Source: Fasciola hepatica
Taxonomy: Eukaryota; Platyhelminthes; Trematoda; Plagiorchiida; Fasciolidae
Length of the DNA: 64,000 nt
Assembly (NCBI GenBank): GCA_948099385.1
Contig: CANUEZ040000020.1
Span: 10,309,501 to 10,373,500, forward strand
Reading direction: 5' to 3'
Shown here: positions 33,534 to 45,179 of the stretch, piece after piece
How positions within the stretch are numbered: the first letter of the stretch is position 1
Layout of the letters: each line of letters begins with the position of its first letter
Program-made: the position numbers and the translations under genes
Notes under the pieces: model-generated
Databases searched by the model: none
The model's input: only the letters and a program-made list of their open reading frames with translations
What the model was told of the DNA's origin: nothing

Positions 33534-35319
33534 AGTAGGGCAAGCCCCACTGACCACTGCCTTTCTCACCATCTTGCACGTTGAATTAGAAAGTATGAAT
33601 GTACAAGATGGACAGGGAGTAGACCTACACGGGTGGGGAAAGGAAAGAATGCCCTAATAGCCAACACACGGAATACACAGTCTAACTGTACAAAAAAACA
33701 TCGATCAATCATTTTAATCCGATAGAAAGTGACAACACGGTCGCCACTGTTCGCGGTTTGCAGCCATATCCTTCAGTGTCTCCAGCCAACTGGTAGACGG
33801 ATCTTTTGGACCCCAACCACGAAGACCTGAGGCAGCTACTTTTCCTAAGTCTGCTGTACATTTCCTCATTCCTGGCTGCCACGTCATCTGTTGACCTCCA
33901 TGTGGCCTCTTCCACTCCCTAGGAGGAACGGAGAATAGGACACGTTATGGCAGACGTGTGTTTGGCATACGTAACGCATGCCCCAACCAACGAAGTCTAC
34001 TAATCTGGATACGCTATGACAGAACGTTCTCCGAATTAGTACCCAATACTCGATTTCTGACCTCGGCTAATCCACCCGATCTTAGCGATACTGCGTAAAC
34101 ATCTGTGGTCGAAAACCCTAAGATGACGAATATCTTCAGCACGTAGACTCCAAGTTTCGCACCCATGCAACAAAACTGAACGCACTGCGGCACAGTATAC
34201 ACGGCTTTCAACTTCAGTGAAATATCAGATCGATGCCACAAGTGCTTCAGTCCAGCGTACGCCGCTCGAGCCTTGGATATCCGTATGCTCACCTCTACTA
34301 CAGTGCTCCCACCCGTCGTCACGCTGCTGCCGAGGTAGGTGAAACGGTCGACAACTGACAGCAACTCCCCATCGAGAATGAAGCTCGGAATCGTTGAGGT
34401 CCAGTCTTGTAACATCACCTTACACTTTGAAGGTGCAAAGCGCATGCCGAATGAAGCTACAGCTTTTGTGAGTCTATCTAGTGCACGTTGAGCATGTTCC
34501 GTGGATTCAAACAAGCAGACAACGTCGTCCGCGTAATCTAGATCACACAGATTTCCACTATTTCCTAGTTCGACGTTTACATCCCGAAGATTTTGCAGCG
34601 CACTCTCCATTAATTCGTCCATGACGAAGTTGAAAAGAAATGGAGACATAGGAAATCCCTGTCGAACACCACTGGTTGTTTCAAACCGACCGGATAGTTC
34701 ACTGTAAACTCTAACGCGGCCAGAAGTATGAGAATACAACGTTCTCTATAGGTTCACGAGCTTCTGGGGCATACCTTTTCGATGAAGAGTACTGAAAAGC
34801 GCTGTTGGATCAACTGAATCGAAGGCGCCTTTCAAGTCTAAAAAGACTATTATTGTCGGTCGGCGGTGCGTGTGACGCGTTTCAAATAGTCGGTGAAGAG
34901 TAAAAATCTGGTCGATGCATCCTCGACCTGGGCGGAATTCAGCCTGCTGTCCGCGGGCATTCCTTTCACGAGCCGGTGTAAGACGGTGTAGCAGAATCGA
35001 GGCTAACACCTTGGTGACTATTGGAATTGGGCTAATCCCACGGTGGTTACTATAGTCATTGAGTATTCCCTTCTTGAAGATGGGAACAACCAACGACTCG
35101 CTCCATATTAGCGGAATACGCTCCTTGTTCCAAATGTCACGGAGCAAGACGGTACGTGATTTTATCAGAGCATCTCCACCCAGTTTGAAAAGAAACGGGG
35201 GAAGTTCGTCGGGACCTGCCGCTTTCCCTCGCTTTAGTAATCGAATGCATAACTCTACTTCTACTTTCGATGGGAGCTGAAGTGATACCACCCAAGGAAT
35301 CACAGTTGTTGACACGGGA
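33534..35319 (-). mobile_element. RTE retrotransposon, 5'-truncated twin of copy A (copy B)
   Basis: 1786 bp aligning without gaps to 26508-28293 at a constant offset of 7026. The only differences I saw are near 34083 (cttagc against ctaagc) and near 35188 (gaaaagaaac against gaaatgaaac). It carries the 3' half of RT with the intact LDYADDVVCLF box and the same TAG stops. The RT begins within what would be the linker (VSTTVIPWVVSLQLPSK) and ends in its own microsatellite tail. 5' truncation plus a tail is typical of LINE retrotransposition, but a segmental copy is also possible. Confidence 0.92.
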
Positions 35320-35544
35320 TTTTGTGGGGCGTGCTTGTGTCGGAGTCGGAGGCTTCTTTAGTATATCCAGTGTTCATCTGGGTTTTGGACATCCAGCTGC
35401 GTCAATAATTGCATAGAACACTCAGCTAGGGAAGTGAATCGTCATTTATCGTCTAGATGTAGCTGTGTGGGAGGGGTGGTTTTAGTGTTGTCGTAACGAC
35501 AGGGGAAATGCAGTATCTTTTGACTATAATGTTTAGCCCTTTTG

Positions 35545-37800
35545 CTGTAAGTCACTTTGTGTGTAATAAATAACAGGCAAGCACGTACCGAGGCGTGACC
35601 TGTGTCCGCGAGCATCGACTAAAATAAACGACAATCTTTGATTGATCCACGCCAACAGTGACTAATGGCAATATGGTCACTCTGAGTTCAACTCCGCGGA
35701 GGCGTACGACGACGCCATGTGAGTCTATGCTGCTTCTTATGGTAGAAGTTCGCACTCGCCAGAAATAATCTGATCAGAGCACAGCTAGATGAGACGACGA
35801 CCGCTGTTAGTGAGACCGGCTGGGATAGCAAACGGGCTTCTCATGAACCTTTCGGAATCCCTCAAACAACCGAATCAGGGGTTGAAATGTCCACGTTCAT
35901 TGAATGCACACTTCGAAGTAACTGAGATAGATCCCGATGAAATTCATTCTTAGTCTGGGGGATTGCAATCAGTGTACGCATACAGTCACAATAAACAAGC
36001 ATCGACGCTTTAGTCTGCTGCTCTTAATACGAACAGAACTGTCCAGCTAAACTGCTTACAAATGACTGCTGACTGGATTTGAGTCCAGTAGTGAACGTTC
36101 AGCTCTCATTCTCAGAGCGATCCCGACACCAAACGGACGACGAGCACTAGACACCTGAACACGGGACATGCGAGGAGTGAAGCAAAAGAATGGGGTTGTA
36201 TCCGGAGTACGAAGAGTGACCACAAAAATGCGGTCTTGCGTGCGCGTTTGAGATGCACTGTGCATCTATTTTGAAAGTTTCAAGGGTTCTAGCGAGGGCA
36301 ACCGGTTGCCCTATCTGACAGTGTGCGATCGTTAAATTCAGCCAAGTAATTTTAACATGTAGGCGTAGGAAGTGTGCTTGATTTACGCTCAGCTTTTGAA
36401 CTATTTTTCCCCTCGGAGTCGCAATAGCCTGTGGCATTCTGCATCGATCTTCAGTGATAGTAGAGGTTATTAGTAAGACAGTTTACGAAAAAAACGTTGG
36501 AGCTTTCTGGGCAGATCATGCTTACCGGCTGCCTACACTGCAGAAGGGGTTTTTCTTCGGGAACTTCAACTGGAGTCTTTGACTCAACAGTCTGACCCAG
36601 AAGGTAGTGGGCGTTAACAGGAACTTGACCGGAGCACTCGTGAACAAACTCCTGGTCTGTCACATGAGGCTTGATTTTTGTACGCATGTTTTTTATTTGT
36701 TGGTGGTTTATCATCGTTCCGCTTTTCGGATTCGGTCCTAAGCCTCAGGCGCCCATTGGCGCAAGTGGGACATGGATGAGGCGGTATTTTTTGTATTGGA
36801 AGCTGTCCAGCTTTGTTGGACGATAGTTGCCCAATGAAGTACGACGGCTTCTCCCATCTGGTCGATTTTGCTATATTACTGTGGCGATCGGGTTTGAGTG
36901 CTACGATGACCCCAAGGGTTATGTAAACAGAAGCCCAAAGCGCTTCTGCAGGGTCACTCAAATCGGGCACTCGAGGGTGAGTAGCCGGGTAGAATCAACG
37001 GGGCTTTGTAAGGGAGCGTGGCTGGTTTTCCGACTGGCAGCCAGCTCTACATGAAAGCCACAGAAACTCATAGGAACTTGACGTGCGTGAATGTGGCCCG
37101 TCACTATATAAGACTATAACCTCTTGTCTCGTACTCAGCTGTCTTGAGTGGGTTAAGATTCACCAGGACACGCTTGGCATCCTCGACTGACGGACCGCCG
37201 TCCAAAAGGCGTATGGACCGCCCGTTCGGTCACCGGCTTCGAACCCAAACTTCCTGTTGCCCGACAGGTAACACTTGGTCGTGCACATGCCAAGTTTCTA
37301 CCTCGAACAAAAGCCGAGTGACGCTGGGGACACCGCTTCGTACCTAATTCTAAAGAATTCATAAACGGTTTCTCTGCACACCGCTTATGGGTAGGTGCCA
37401 TTCGAGGCATCCATGAAGCTGGCTCATCCTCTCACAGAAGCTAGCCGCATAAAAGCAAGTGAAAGTACTTCTCCCACCTTCGAGAGAAATCCCAGATACA
37501 CCACTCCTGCGTCCATCTAATAAAGGTTTTCTGACCGATGAACTGCTTCTCCATGTTTATTCGTTAGAGTTTCCTCTCCAGGTTTATTCGTTAGAGTTTC
37601 CTCTCCAGGGGCGTAGTAACGAGAACTAGATGTTACCCAGAACCTGGCTGTGAGAGATTGAATTTTTTCTGGCTTCTGCATATTGACCTGTCAAGCATGA
37701 TTGCATCTTCGGCTCAAGGAAACCATCCTGTGCAGCTTTCTGAGTCGCTGAAACACGCAGGCGATCCCACCACGTCAGGGTGCAGTCTCATCGTGATTTT
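35545..37800 (-). pseudogene. RTE 5' leader and endonuclease fragment (copy C)
   Basis: The minus strand at 36056-36265 reads FGVGIALRMRAERSLLD, matching the mid-endonuclease of RTE copies at 58.6 kb and 29.4 kb. Scattered EN remnants continue down to about 35550. Upstream, 36450-37800 aligns over long stretches with 58900-59612 (for example gatccgcttttcggattcagtcc-like text at 36710-36735 and 59170-59195), and 37640-37800 also matches 30960-31145. This is therefore an RTE 5' leader plus decayed EN without RT. Many stops are present. Confidence 0.7.
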
Positions 37801-38540
37801 GACCATAGCCTTCCCCCTTCACAGCGGACGCTCTACAAATATCGCGGATGTTTTGACTACACAGAACGACATTCATAAGGCTGGTTTTCCATGTCGATCG
37901 ACCGAACCGGCAACGATGATGAACCATTCTCGGTTCACGACGGACTGCTCTCAACAAGTACGAGTTTCTCGCCCCAGGTTCACGCTTATTCCTGCACCTC
38001 CACGGAGTTAAGCTTTGTGCGGTCGTGTTGGTGCCGACTACATTGGTATGAATCAGTTACATACGCTCACTTGTTTATGCTCAGGTCTGTGCACTCAAAT
38101 CGTTCTGTGGTCCGTGCGCGTTTTTGTCTAAGTTTTAATGGAGGTCGAACCAATTCCAGAGATAAACCCCCCGCCTCCAAGCTGTTTCTAGACGATAACC
38201 GTCGAGCCGTTTCCCAGCAGAATCGACTGCCTGGTTATTAAGGTGGCCAAATACCCAAGGTCCAAATGAACGTTGGACTCAGCAAAAAGGCATTGTTTGA
38301 GGATGCTGATGCTAGCCGGGGAGCCATAACTACACACACACACACACACGCACACATGATGGATATGTGTCTTTAGTCACACGGTTGAATCAACTCTTTC
38401 AGATCGACGAAGGAGTCTTGGTGGTCAGCGGATTGGGGAATTTGATAAAGAACGGTGATCGGTGGTGAATTGCGGTGATCATCAACAGCAGCAATATTTT
38501 CCATCTGATTAGGGGAATCAGTTGTGAGGGTAGGTTAACT
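37801..38540. other. Intronic DNA with a short (AC)n run
   Basis: No coding family recognised. A short CA/AC microsatellite lies at about 38331-38356. Confidence 0.4.
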
Positions 38541-38559
38541 GGCCTTTATATTCGACAAG

Positions 38560-39800
38560 TGTGAATGACGCAGTAAGCAAAGCTCTAAATGTCAATGCCA
38601 ATCTGCGGTTGGAGGAGAAGGTTGTTCGTGAACTAGACCACCTTAAACAATATGGGGCTATCGGATCGGATAGGTTGTCTCTGTTCATTTTCACTATAGT
38701 GTTCCAGCTTTGGAATCGTGGTTGACAAAGTCTTCCGTTCGATATGGATAAATGAACAAGTTCCGAAGAATTCGTATCAATCAGTGGGTGTTAGGTCCTC
38801 TTTTGAAAGCCATAAGAATTAAAATCACATAACTGTTTGCTGGCATTATTCATCGCAGGATATCTATCACCAACGAAAATTGGTCACGAGATTCGAGTTG
38901 GATTATGGTTTATTCGACCCATTCGATCACACTCTTCTTGTCCTGCCTCATGTTGAGGGGTGTATCACAGTTCTTTTCTATCACTACATATTTGTACACG
39001 AATAACCGAAATCAAGTTTGAACTGGCGGTGGTTTTCACCCCAGTTCATCATAAAGAGTAGTGTGGGTTAACGTTCCCTATCGTTATTTCTGTTTATCCT
39101 CGTTACGGACTTGTTTCTAGAGACAATTTCATCGCCATCTGAGGGTAGCGTTTCCATTTTTTCCCCTAGTGGAAAAGTGTCAGATCTTGGAAACGCAAAC
39201 AATATAGTACTTCTAAATGAAGACCCAGATGGATTGCAAGCTTTTTGGCAGCACGACTAACTATGTAGCAATGTTCAGGATGTGTTTTGCACGTTCAAAG
39301 GACGAGGTACTGCTTTAGGACCAGGTTAGTCCCGTACTTAGCTTTACCATATCAGGGGAGACAGTAAACCGAGAAAATAGGTTCGACTATTTGGACAGCT
39401 TCATTTCGCCCGGAAGTCAGACATCGGGTGAAATGTCATCACGTATGCAAAAAAACACCCGTGGATTTCAACAACGTCGGTCACCATTTGTTGGTAGATA
39501 GTAATCGACTGTCGTCCGGATCGTTACCACATCTGACTTATTGGGACCTTATGTGGTCCTCCACTCCATATCTCAGGGTCTGGTTACCGGTTATCCCTAA
39601 TAGTGCAGTGAGCCTCTGTTGTTATGTGGTATATTCCTTTCATTGCACTCATGCGCAACCATGTAATAAAAAATGTGTGCTATCGACTTGACATCAGTTT
39701 GTCCATCAAGTGTCGAACGTTAGCCGCAGCAGTTCTATCCGTTTTTATGCATGGCTGAGATATGTAGTCTCTGCGGGTGTAGGATGCATGAAGGTTTTTA
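38560..39800 (+). pseudogene. Degenerate RTE reverse transcriptase (copy D)
   Basis: Plus-strand remnant of an RTE RT. It shows EEKVVRELDHLKQYGAIGSDRL (about 38610-38680, resembling the start of the palm domain), NNIVLLNEDPDGLQAF (about 39200-39245, the position of the ADDIVLL box, catalytic aspartates lost) and RFDYLDSFISPGSQTSGEMSSR (about 39380-39445, the YLGSxISPGG segment). Stops and frame changes are numerous and the C-terminal part fades out near 39800. It is much older than RTE copies A and B. Confidence 0.65.
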
Positions 39801-40331
39801 GTACTTGAGCCTGTGTCTTCTTGGCATTCATTGAGTCTAGTAAGAATACCGGGTCAGCAATGCTGAGATTAGGCATAAAGTACTGTGTATACGAAGTAAA
39901 TCATCGGCATGTTGTTTTGGCTGAGGCGAGTGGTGTGTTGAAGATGGGTAAATGTGGCCAGTTCGTAAACTCGATAAAGCGTACGACGAACCTGACCAAT
40001 GGACTTGACTTTGAAGGGCGCGTCGGGCTTTCTCGGTTTGGATCCAAGAGATCTCATTCAATGGCTAAAGATATTTTAGGATGTGGCTATATTTCACGAC
40101 CATTGAAGCTCTTGCATTCACACTTCCTTCACCTGTTTGATATTGTTATCAGTCCTCTTTGCTTGTTCATACTCTTGTTTGCCCTGATTAGGTTTGCACT
40201 AAAAGAAAACTAGCTACGAGATCCGTTACCTTCAGTACATGGTTAATGGTTGTTCAAGTTGAACCGTATTTCGTTGTCTTATATATCATCACAATGTTTT
40301 CTGTATTTAAATTTCTACACTTCACTTTTAG

Positions 40332-40958
40332 ATAACCAGTCTTGAAGAGCTTAGTCGTCAGTTGTTTTTGGAACTACATGACTTACGCAATGCTCAAGAA
40401 CGCATCGAGTTCTCGCGCACTGTAAAAGGCAAGTACTTCAACTTCCTCGGCTACTTCTTCTGCATCTATTGTGTGTGGAAAATATTTGTGTCCACTGTAA
40501 ATATCCTGTTTAACCGAATCGGTAGACAAGACCCAATAACTCGTGGGATAAGTATTGCGGTGCACTACTTGGGTTTTGAATTCAATGTGAAATTCTGGTC
40601 CCGTCAAATTTCTTTCTGGCTCGTGGGTATTATCGTGATCACATCGATCCGCGGTTTGCTGATCACGCTAACCAAGTTTTTCCACGCCATAGCGAGTACA
40701 AAATCCTCCAATGTGATTGTCCTGTTATTGGCTCAAATTATGGGCACATATTTTGTCTCCTCGGTCCTTCTGCTTCGGATGAATATGACAGCGGAGTATC
40801 GGAGTATTTTGACCCAAGTGCTTGGCGATTTGCAATTCCATTTCTACCAGCGTTGGTTCGATGTGATTTTCTTGGTTAGCGCAGTGTGCAGTATCGGATT
40901 CTTATATATGGCTCACAAACGTGTTACCGAGATGAAGGCGGACTACTACATCGGCTAG
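40332..40958 (+). CDS. GPR89: Golgi pH regulator (GPR89 family), last coding exon
   Basis: This exon encodes the C-terminal 208 residues of the gene begun at 25002. The acceptor is cttcacttttag at 40331 and the first codons read ITSLEELSRQLFLEL. Family hallmarks follow in order: RIEFSRTVKGKYFNFLGYFF, CVWKIFVSTVNILFNRIG, VKFWSRQISFWLVGIIVITS, SIRGLLITLTKFFHAI, SSNVIVLLLAQIMGTYFVSS and FYQRWFDVIFLVSAVCSIGF. Four membrane segments are evident, giving about nine with the first exon, as expected. The stop is TAG at 40956-40958. The frame is intact. Phase matches exon 1 (0/0), but the loop normally between these parts is short of 30-45 residues, so a small exon is probably missing from this model. 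Confidence 0.94.
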   Translation: MTSLEELSRQLFLELHDLRNAQERIEFSRTVKGKYFNFLGYFFCIYCVWKIFVSTVNILFNRIGRQDPITRGISIAVHYLGFEFNVKFWSRQISFWLVGIIVITSIRGLLITLTKFFHAIASTKSSNVIVLLLAQIMGTYFVSSVLLLRMNMTAEYRSILTQVLGDLQFHFYQRWFDVIFLVSAVCSIGFLYMAHKRVTEMKADYYIG

Positions 40959-41319
40959 TGACTGGGTTGTGTTCTCCTCCCACCTTGTGCACTCACGACA
41001 CAGCCGTCAATATTTGACTTCGTGCTTTCCACTAACGCAAATCAGGTCGGTGTTTTGTAGCGGTGCAGTTCGAGAGACTGGAGTTGTGATCCCTATTTTT
41101 TTCTACAAAATCTCCTTTTCATACGTTCACATTTGAAATTTCTGCAAAAATACAGTTTGCTTTCATCGATTGGTTTTCTTGCAACAAATACTTGTCACAG
41201 GTGTGTACTTGCATATTGTGGACGATCTTTTACCATCGTCGGCTGATGACAAGTGCAGCTTACAGGGAATCTTGAAGTCAGAAAACAAGTGTTGGGTACT
41301 GATTCAGAGAACAATCCGT
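40959..41319 (+). other. Presumed GPR89 3' untranslated region / flank
   Basis: Non-coding sequence after the stop codon. I saw no convincing AATAAA signal before the RTE fragment at 41320, so the transcript end is unknown. Confidence 0.3.
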
Positions 41320-41516
41320 TATAGCGCATCCAGCTCAGTAGACTTCGTTGGTTGGACACGTAATACGTATGGCAAAGACGCGTCTACTGTACTGTGCCCT
41401 GTCCATCTTGTGTGTTCATACTTTCTAATTCCACGTGAAATATGGTGAGAAAGGCAGTGGTGAGTGGGACTTGCCCTACTGTTTAAAGCTGTACGATGAT
41501 GATAATGATGATGACA
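41320..41516 (+). mobile_element. RTE 3'-end fragment (copy E)
   Basis: Plus-strand match to the 3' end of RTE copies A and B. It includes cagtagacttcgttggttgg, then, after an internal deletion, the segment ttcatactttctaattc ... ggtgagaaaggcagtgg and ...cttgccctactgtttaaagctgtacgatgatgat. The ATG-type repeat tail ends the fragment. Only the extreme 3' end is present, a typical dead-on-arrival LINE insertion. Confidence 0.85.
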
Positions 41517-42900
41517 CAGAATTTAGTTTTTAGTTTGCTTTGCAAATTTGATCGTATGCATTTCAACCGTGCACGGCATTTACAAATGGGTGTGTGCGTT
41601 GAGGTTCTCATAGAAGACAAATATGACAGAACCCACTGGGAACGTTAATAATTGATTCGAGCCCTACAAAGACTGCCTACTGAACCAAGGTATGAAATGT
41701 AGATGAGTTCATTCTCGACTAATTCGCTCTAGCACCCTTAAAACCATTTTGACCGTTTGATGTTCAGGTACATGGGTGTTATTCATAAGCTGATCACCGA
41801 GCCTGTCCTTTAGATGGCAAACCTTTCAGCACGAGCTGGGGTCACATCCTTAGTGCGCGGGTGATCTTTATACTCATCATTATCAATATGTCTATACTTA
41901 CGGATATAACGTCGGCCCACAAGTGGCTTTACAAAACTGCGCCTACTGGAACCTTAGCCCTTTAACTATTTTGAGATTGGTGAATTGACCCCGGATTTTC
42001 TAAGGTTGTTACACGGATGCCCCGTTCACTGAGTGATGCATGAAAAGGGTGAGTGTGCTCGCGTAGACCCTCCAAAGTTCACGTTACGTAATTGATGATT
42101 GATTCACTTGATTATCGCAGTTAGATTTTGAAATAACCAGCACTAGACCAGAGAAATTGAACCGTTCGAATATGGTTTCCTTGTGTTTGCAGTTTTGGTC
42201 CTAATAATTGGGCATTTGTTCGCTCTGGAGCTGTTAGGATGTACTATCTGGTTGCTTATGAGTTGCACAGCAATACTGTGCTGATCGAAGGGTGAGCAGC
42301 GGTGTCCTTGAATGAATGACCTATTTCAACCGGGAGTGGGGGAATTACACTGGAGAATCTATGAGATCTTGATGTGAGTGGACACCACTCGTTGGTGGCC
42401 AAGCGGTATGAAATTGTGGAAATCCGTGTGCCGGTCGTTCCTGGTGGCTTTATAATACACCTTCCTCTGAATCGAGCAGTCAAGACTTCTGGTTAGATAA
42501 ACGTTAAGAAACAGTAGGCGGTTTTCTTCCTTTTCAGCGGTAACGTTGGTTGTTGTATGCGCTGCGTTGAATTCGCGTGAGATGTTCTTTGGATGGTTTT
42601 GCTCATCAGTTGCGCAAGTGATATCATGCGCATACCAGAAGTAGTTTGTTGCTGTGCTTATTGCATTATGTTTCCAGCTTTGTCATTGAGGATATCGACA
42701 AGAAATAGCTGATAACCGACTATGTCACGCACAAATGTAACTCCGGTGCAAGCTTCTTGTCATCGATTGCAGAGTCCGGTTATCCGTGCGAGTAATTTCC
42801 TGCTGAAGCTGATTCATCCAGCTTTCGGCACTCATGGGCTGAGAGGTACATTCTTCAGCTTTTCATTATCATCATGATTTTGATTCCATACCAATATGCG

Positions 42901-42903
<3 letters not shown>
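41517..42903. other. Unrecognised DNA; one possible decayed tRNA-derived repeat
   Basis: No gene recognised. At about 42390-42460 the plus strand has tggccaagcgg, a perfect A-box match, but the expected B box about 40 bp further on is only loosely present (ggtcgttcctgg). This may be a degenerate tRNA-derived SINE rather than a tRNA gene. Confidence 0.3.

Positions 42904-42957
<54 letters not shown>
42904..42957. repeat. (TA)n microsatellite
   Basis: About 27 uninterrupted TA units. Confidence 0.97.
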
Positions 42958-42959
<2 letters not shown>

Positions 42960-45179
42960 CCAATTTTATGGTTCATTTGAGTCTTCTGGTAACCTTGTTG
43001 GGTAAGTGGAATACGAAAATGGGCTATCGCCTCATTTTGTTGCGGGCCACACTCGCCACGTCGCAATGCTGTCAGTAGATTTACTTGGCTTCTTAGAGCG
43101 GAGAACGCTAGTCAAGCGAAAATCTCGCCGCATCCTCAAGCACTGCCGCTGATCGTCCACGGTCGCCTATTTGGTGAGTCCACCTCATTCACGGTTAGCC
43201 GAAAGAGCTGCCGTTCTCCTATTGGAAACCTCGGGACGCAACCGGTAGTATACAGCTTGGTTCTTTTCGAATTGGACAAAGCCGAAAACATGCTCACCTA
43301 AAAATCGTGTTCCAATTTTTATTTTTTGAACTATTTGTTACACTTTTCCCCGGATTTCGAACAATTCTGTTGCAACCGAGCGGATGGTTTTCAACACGAA
43401 GGTTTGTTATCATACGGGAAAAGATGTGAATATAAATTCACAAAAGAAAAATGACTGATTTCATATTTTATGGGATACTGATGGGTTTTTTAGTCAACCT
43501 TGGTGATTTTTCATGCGATTCTGATCGTTTGAATTACAAAATTTCCCTCATATTTCGAAGTGACATTATAAATGCACATTGATGTTTACTTTTAGAGAGG
43601 TGGATGAGATTTCAGGATCCTCAATTACAGGACACCAGATCCCAAATAGATGGTCTACGGGAAAAGGTCAAGAGGCAATCCTTTCAACGGTTGTCAAGAG
43701 TCACTGGAAGTACAGCAGTTTACAGGAAGGATAATACTCATTACGAAAGCATAAGTTATCCATCTGTTCTCAAGACGAGAGCGCCTTCGTAATCAAGGTT
43801 ATCCGAGTAAGCTACGATTCAACCAGTCAATTAGCAAGAAGCAATTATCGTCTGGGCATGCTAAAAACAACGAACACTGCCCGGTATAATTGAACGGTAC
43901 ACAAACTGTCTAGAACCGCGTTCAAATTTGTTGGTCTTGTCATTTACTTTATCTCACTCATACACAGACCGCTACAGGATCTATTTTCTCACTACTCCAA
44001 TGAATTTTAAATTTTACACTCGTTCGAAGTGCAGTTATCACCTGAAGTGGGGGCCAGTACTGCTGTGATCTCGCGTTTCTGTTCTGTGATTATTTAACGG
44101 ACGTCGTGAGCAATCGATCTCCGCCACAACTATCTCACCAGTCTGTTAACGTAAATCAGAAGGCAAACGCAGCATTTCAGATGACGATGTATTGGTATGC
44201 AAGAAAGACAAACTTTTAAAAGCGAAAAAAATAATGTCGAACGAGCCAGTCCGGTAGGATTGTTACCTTATGGGGTCTGGATGGTCGAGTTTTTTTCTCT
44301 GGTTAGATGGGGCCACCTTTTTCCATTGTTCACATGGTCGGCTCAGCCGCATTCGTGGTGTGTCGGTTGGCTGGTTGGTTCGGCTTGGCGCGTTCAACCC
44401 CATTAGTAGCTTGGCTTCAAGAAGGTTTTCGCGACTCCCTGACATTCCTCTTTTTGAGAACATGACTTGTCGTATGTCCATAGACGTGGATTGACTCGGA
44501 TCGGCATCGTCTGTTTTCGCTCACGGACGCTTCGTCTGCAGGCTGGATAGGCTTGATAAACCGGCTGCTGATGTGTCGTTGTCTGTGGTTCATAATCCAG
44601 TCTTGGTAGGTTGAGCGTGCTTAGCAGGAGTTCAGGTGGAATCTGACGCTGACGCGATGCTGTGCGTCTGGCGATGGCATGTAGCGCGGTAGCTGAAACG
44701 AAGTGCGACCACCCAACTCTGTGCCGCCCAACAGTTGTTTCAGACTAGCTTCGTCAGAGGATGTTGTCCACCTTAACACCACCGCCTTTGGGTTTTAGTG
44801 CGGGATATAGGGTCGGTCAAGTCAGTTACCCCAAGCAAATTTGGTTGGCAGCTGAGTGACAACATAGGAGAACATTAGTGCCTGTGAAGTTATCTTACGA
44901 AAATGGGAATAAGCCTCAGCCTGAGTAAATCACACCCGGGGATTCGAAGAATTAAATACAGCGGCTTAATGGTAATGTTGTTTTTGCTGCCACCGCAAAT
45001 CTGCTTTTTCGTCAGAATAGATTCCTCCTACCTGATTTGGCTACGTGGCCTGAAAATATCAGAGTTAAGCATTATTCCTGTTTGATCAGAGTGGATGCGT
45101 TGTTCGTCGGCAAACTCCTAGGACCAAGGTCAGTAAAATATGTAGGGAAACATCCAACTTCTCTGTGGGCGAAGGATCA
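42958..45179. other. Unrecognised DNA
   Basis: No family recognised on either strand. A possible exon-like frame at 43600-43790 (after a tttag acceptor-like site) is discussed in the findings. Short overlapping ORFs at 44197-44494 have no known domain. Confidence 0.35.

Larger units (their letters stand above)
25662..40331 (+). other. GPR89 intron(s), about 14.7 kb, filled with transposable elements
   Basis: It starts gtaagt and ends cttcacttttag, consensus eukaryotic splice sites in matching phase. Inside are minus-strand RTE and CR1 remnants, a duplicated RTE and a plus-strand RTE, annotated separately. GPR89 proteins normally carry roughly 30-45 more residues between the two exons seen here (a hydrophilic loop), so a small exon probably lies in this interval. 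I could not identify it, and it may be more than one intron. Confidence 0.8.

Noticed and set aside
39821..40213. 131-codon plus ORF just before the GPR89 last exon as the missing exon
   Set aside because: It does not resemble the family loop, contains likely RTE remnant sequence, and no splice sites in phase were found.
42390..42460. tRNA-like segment with a perfect A box
   Set aside because: No B box or cloverleaf could be built; at most a decayed tRNA-derived repeat.
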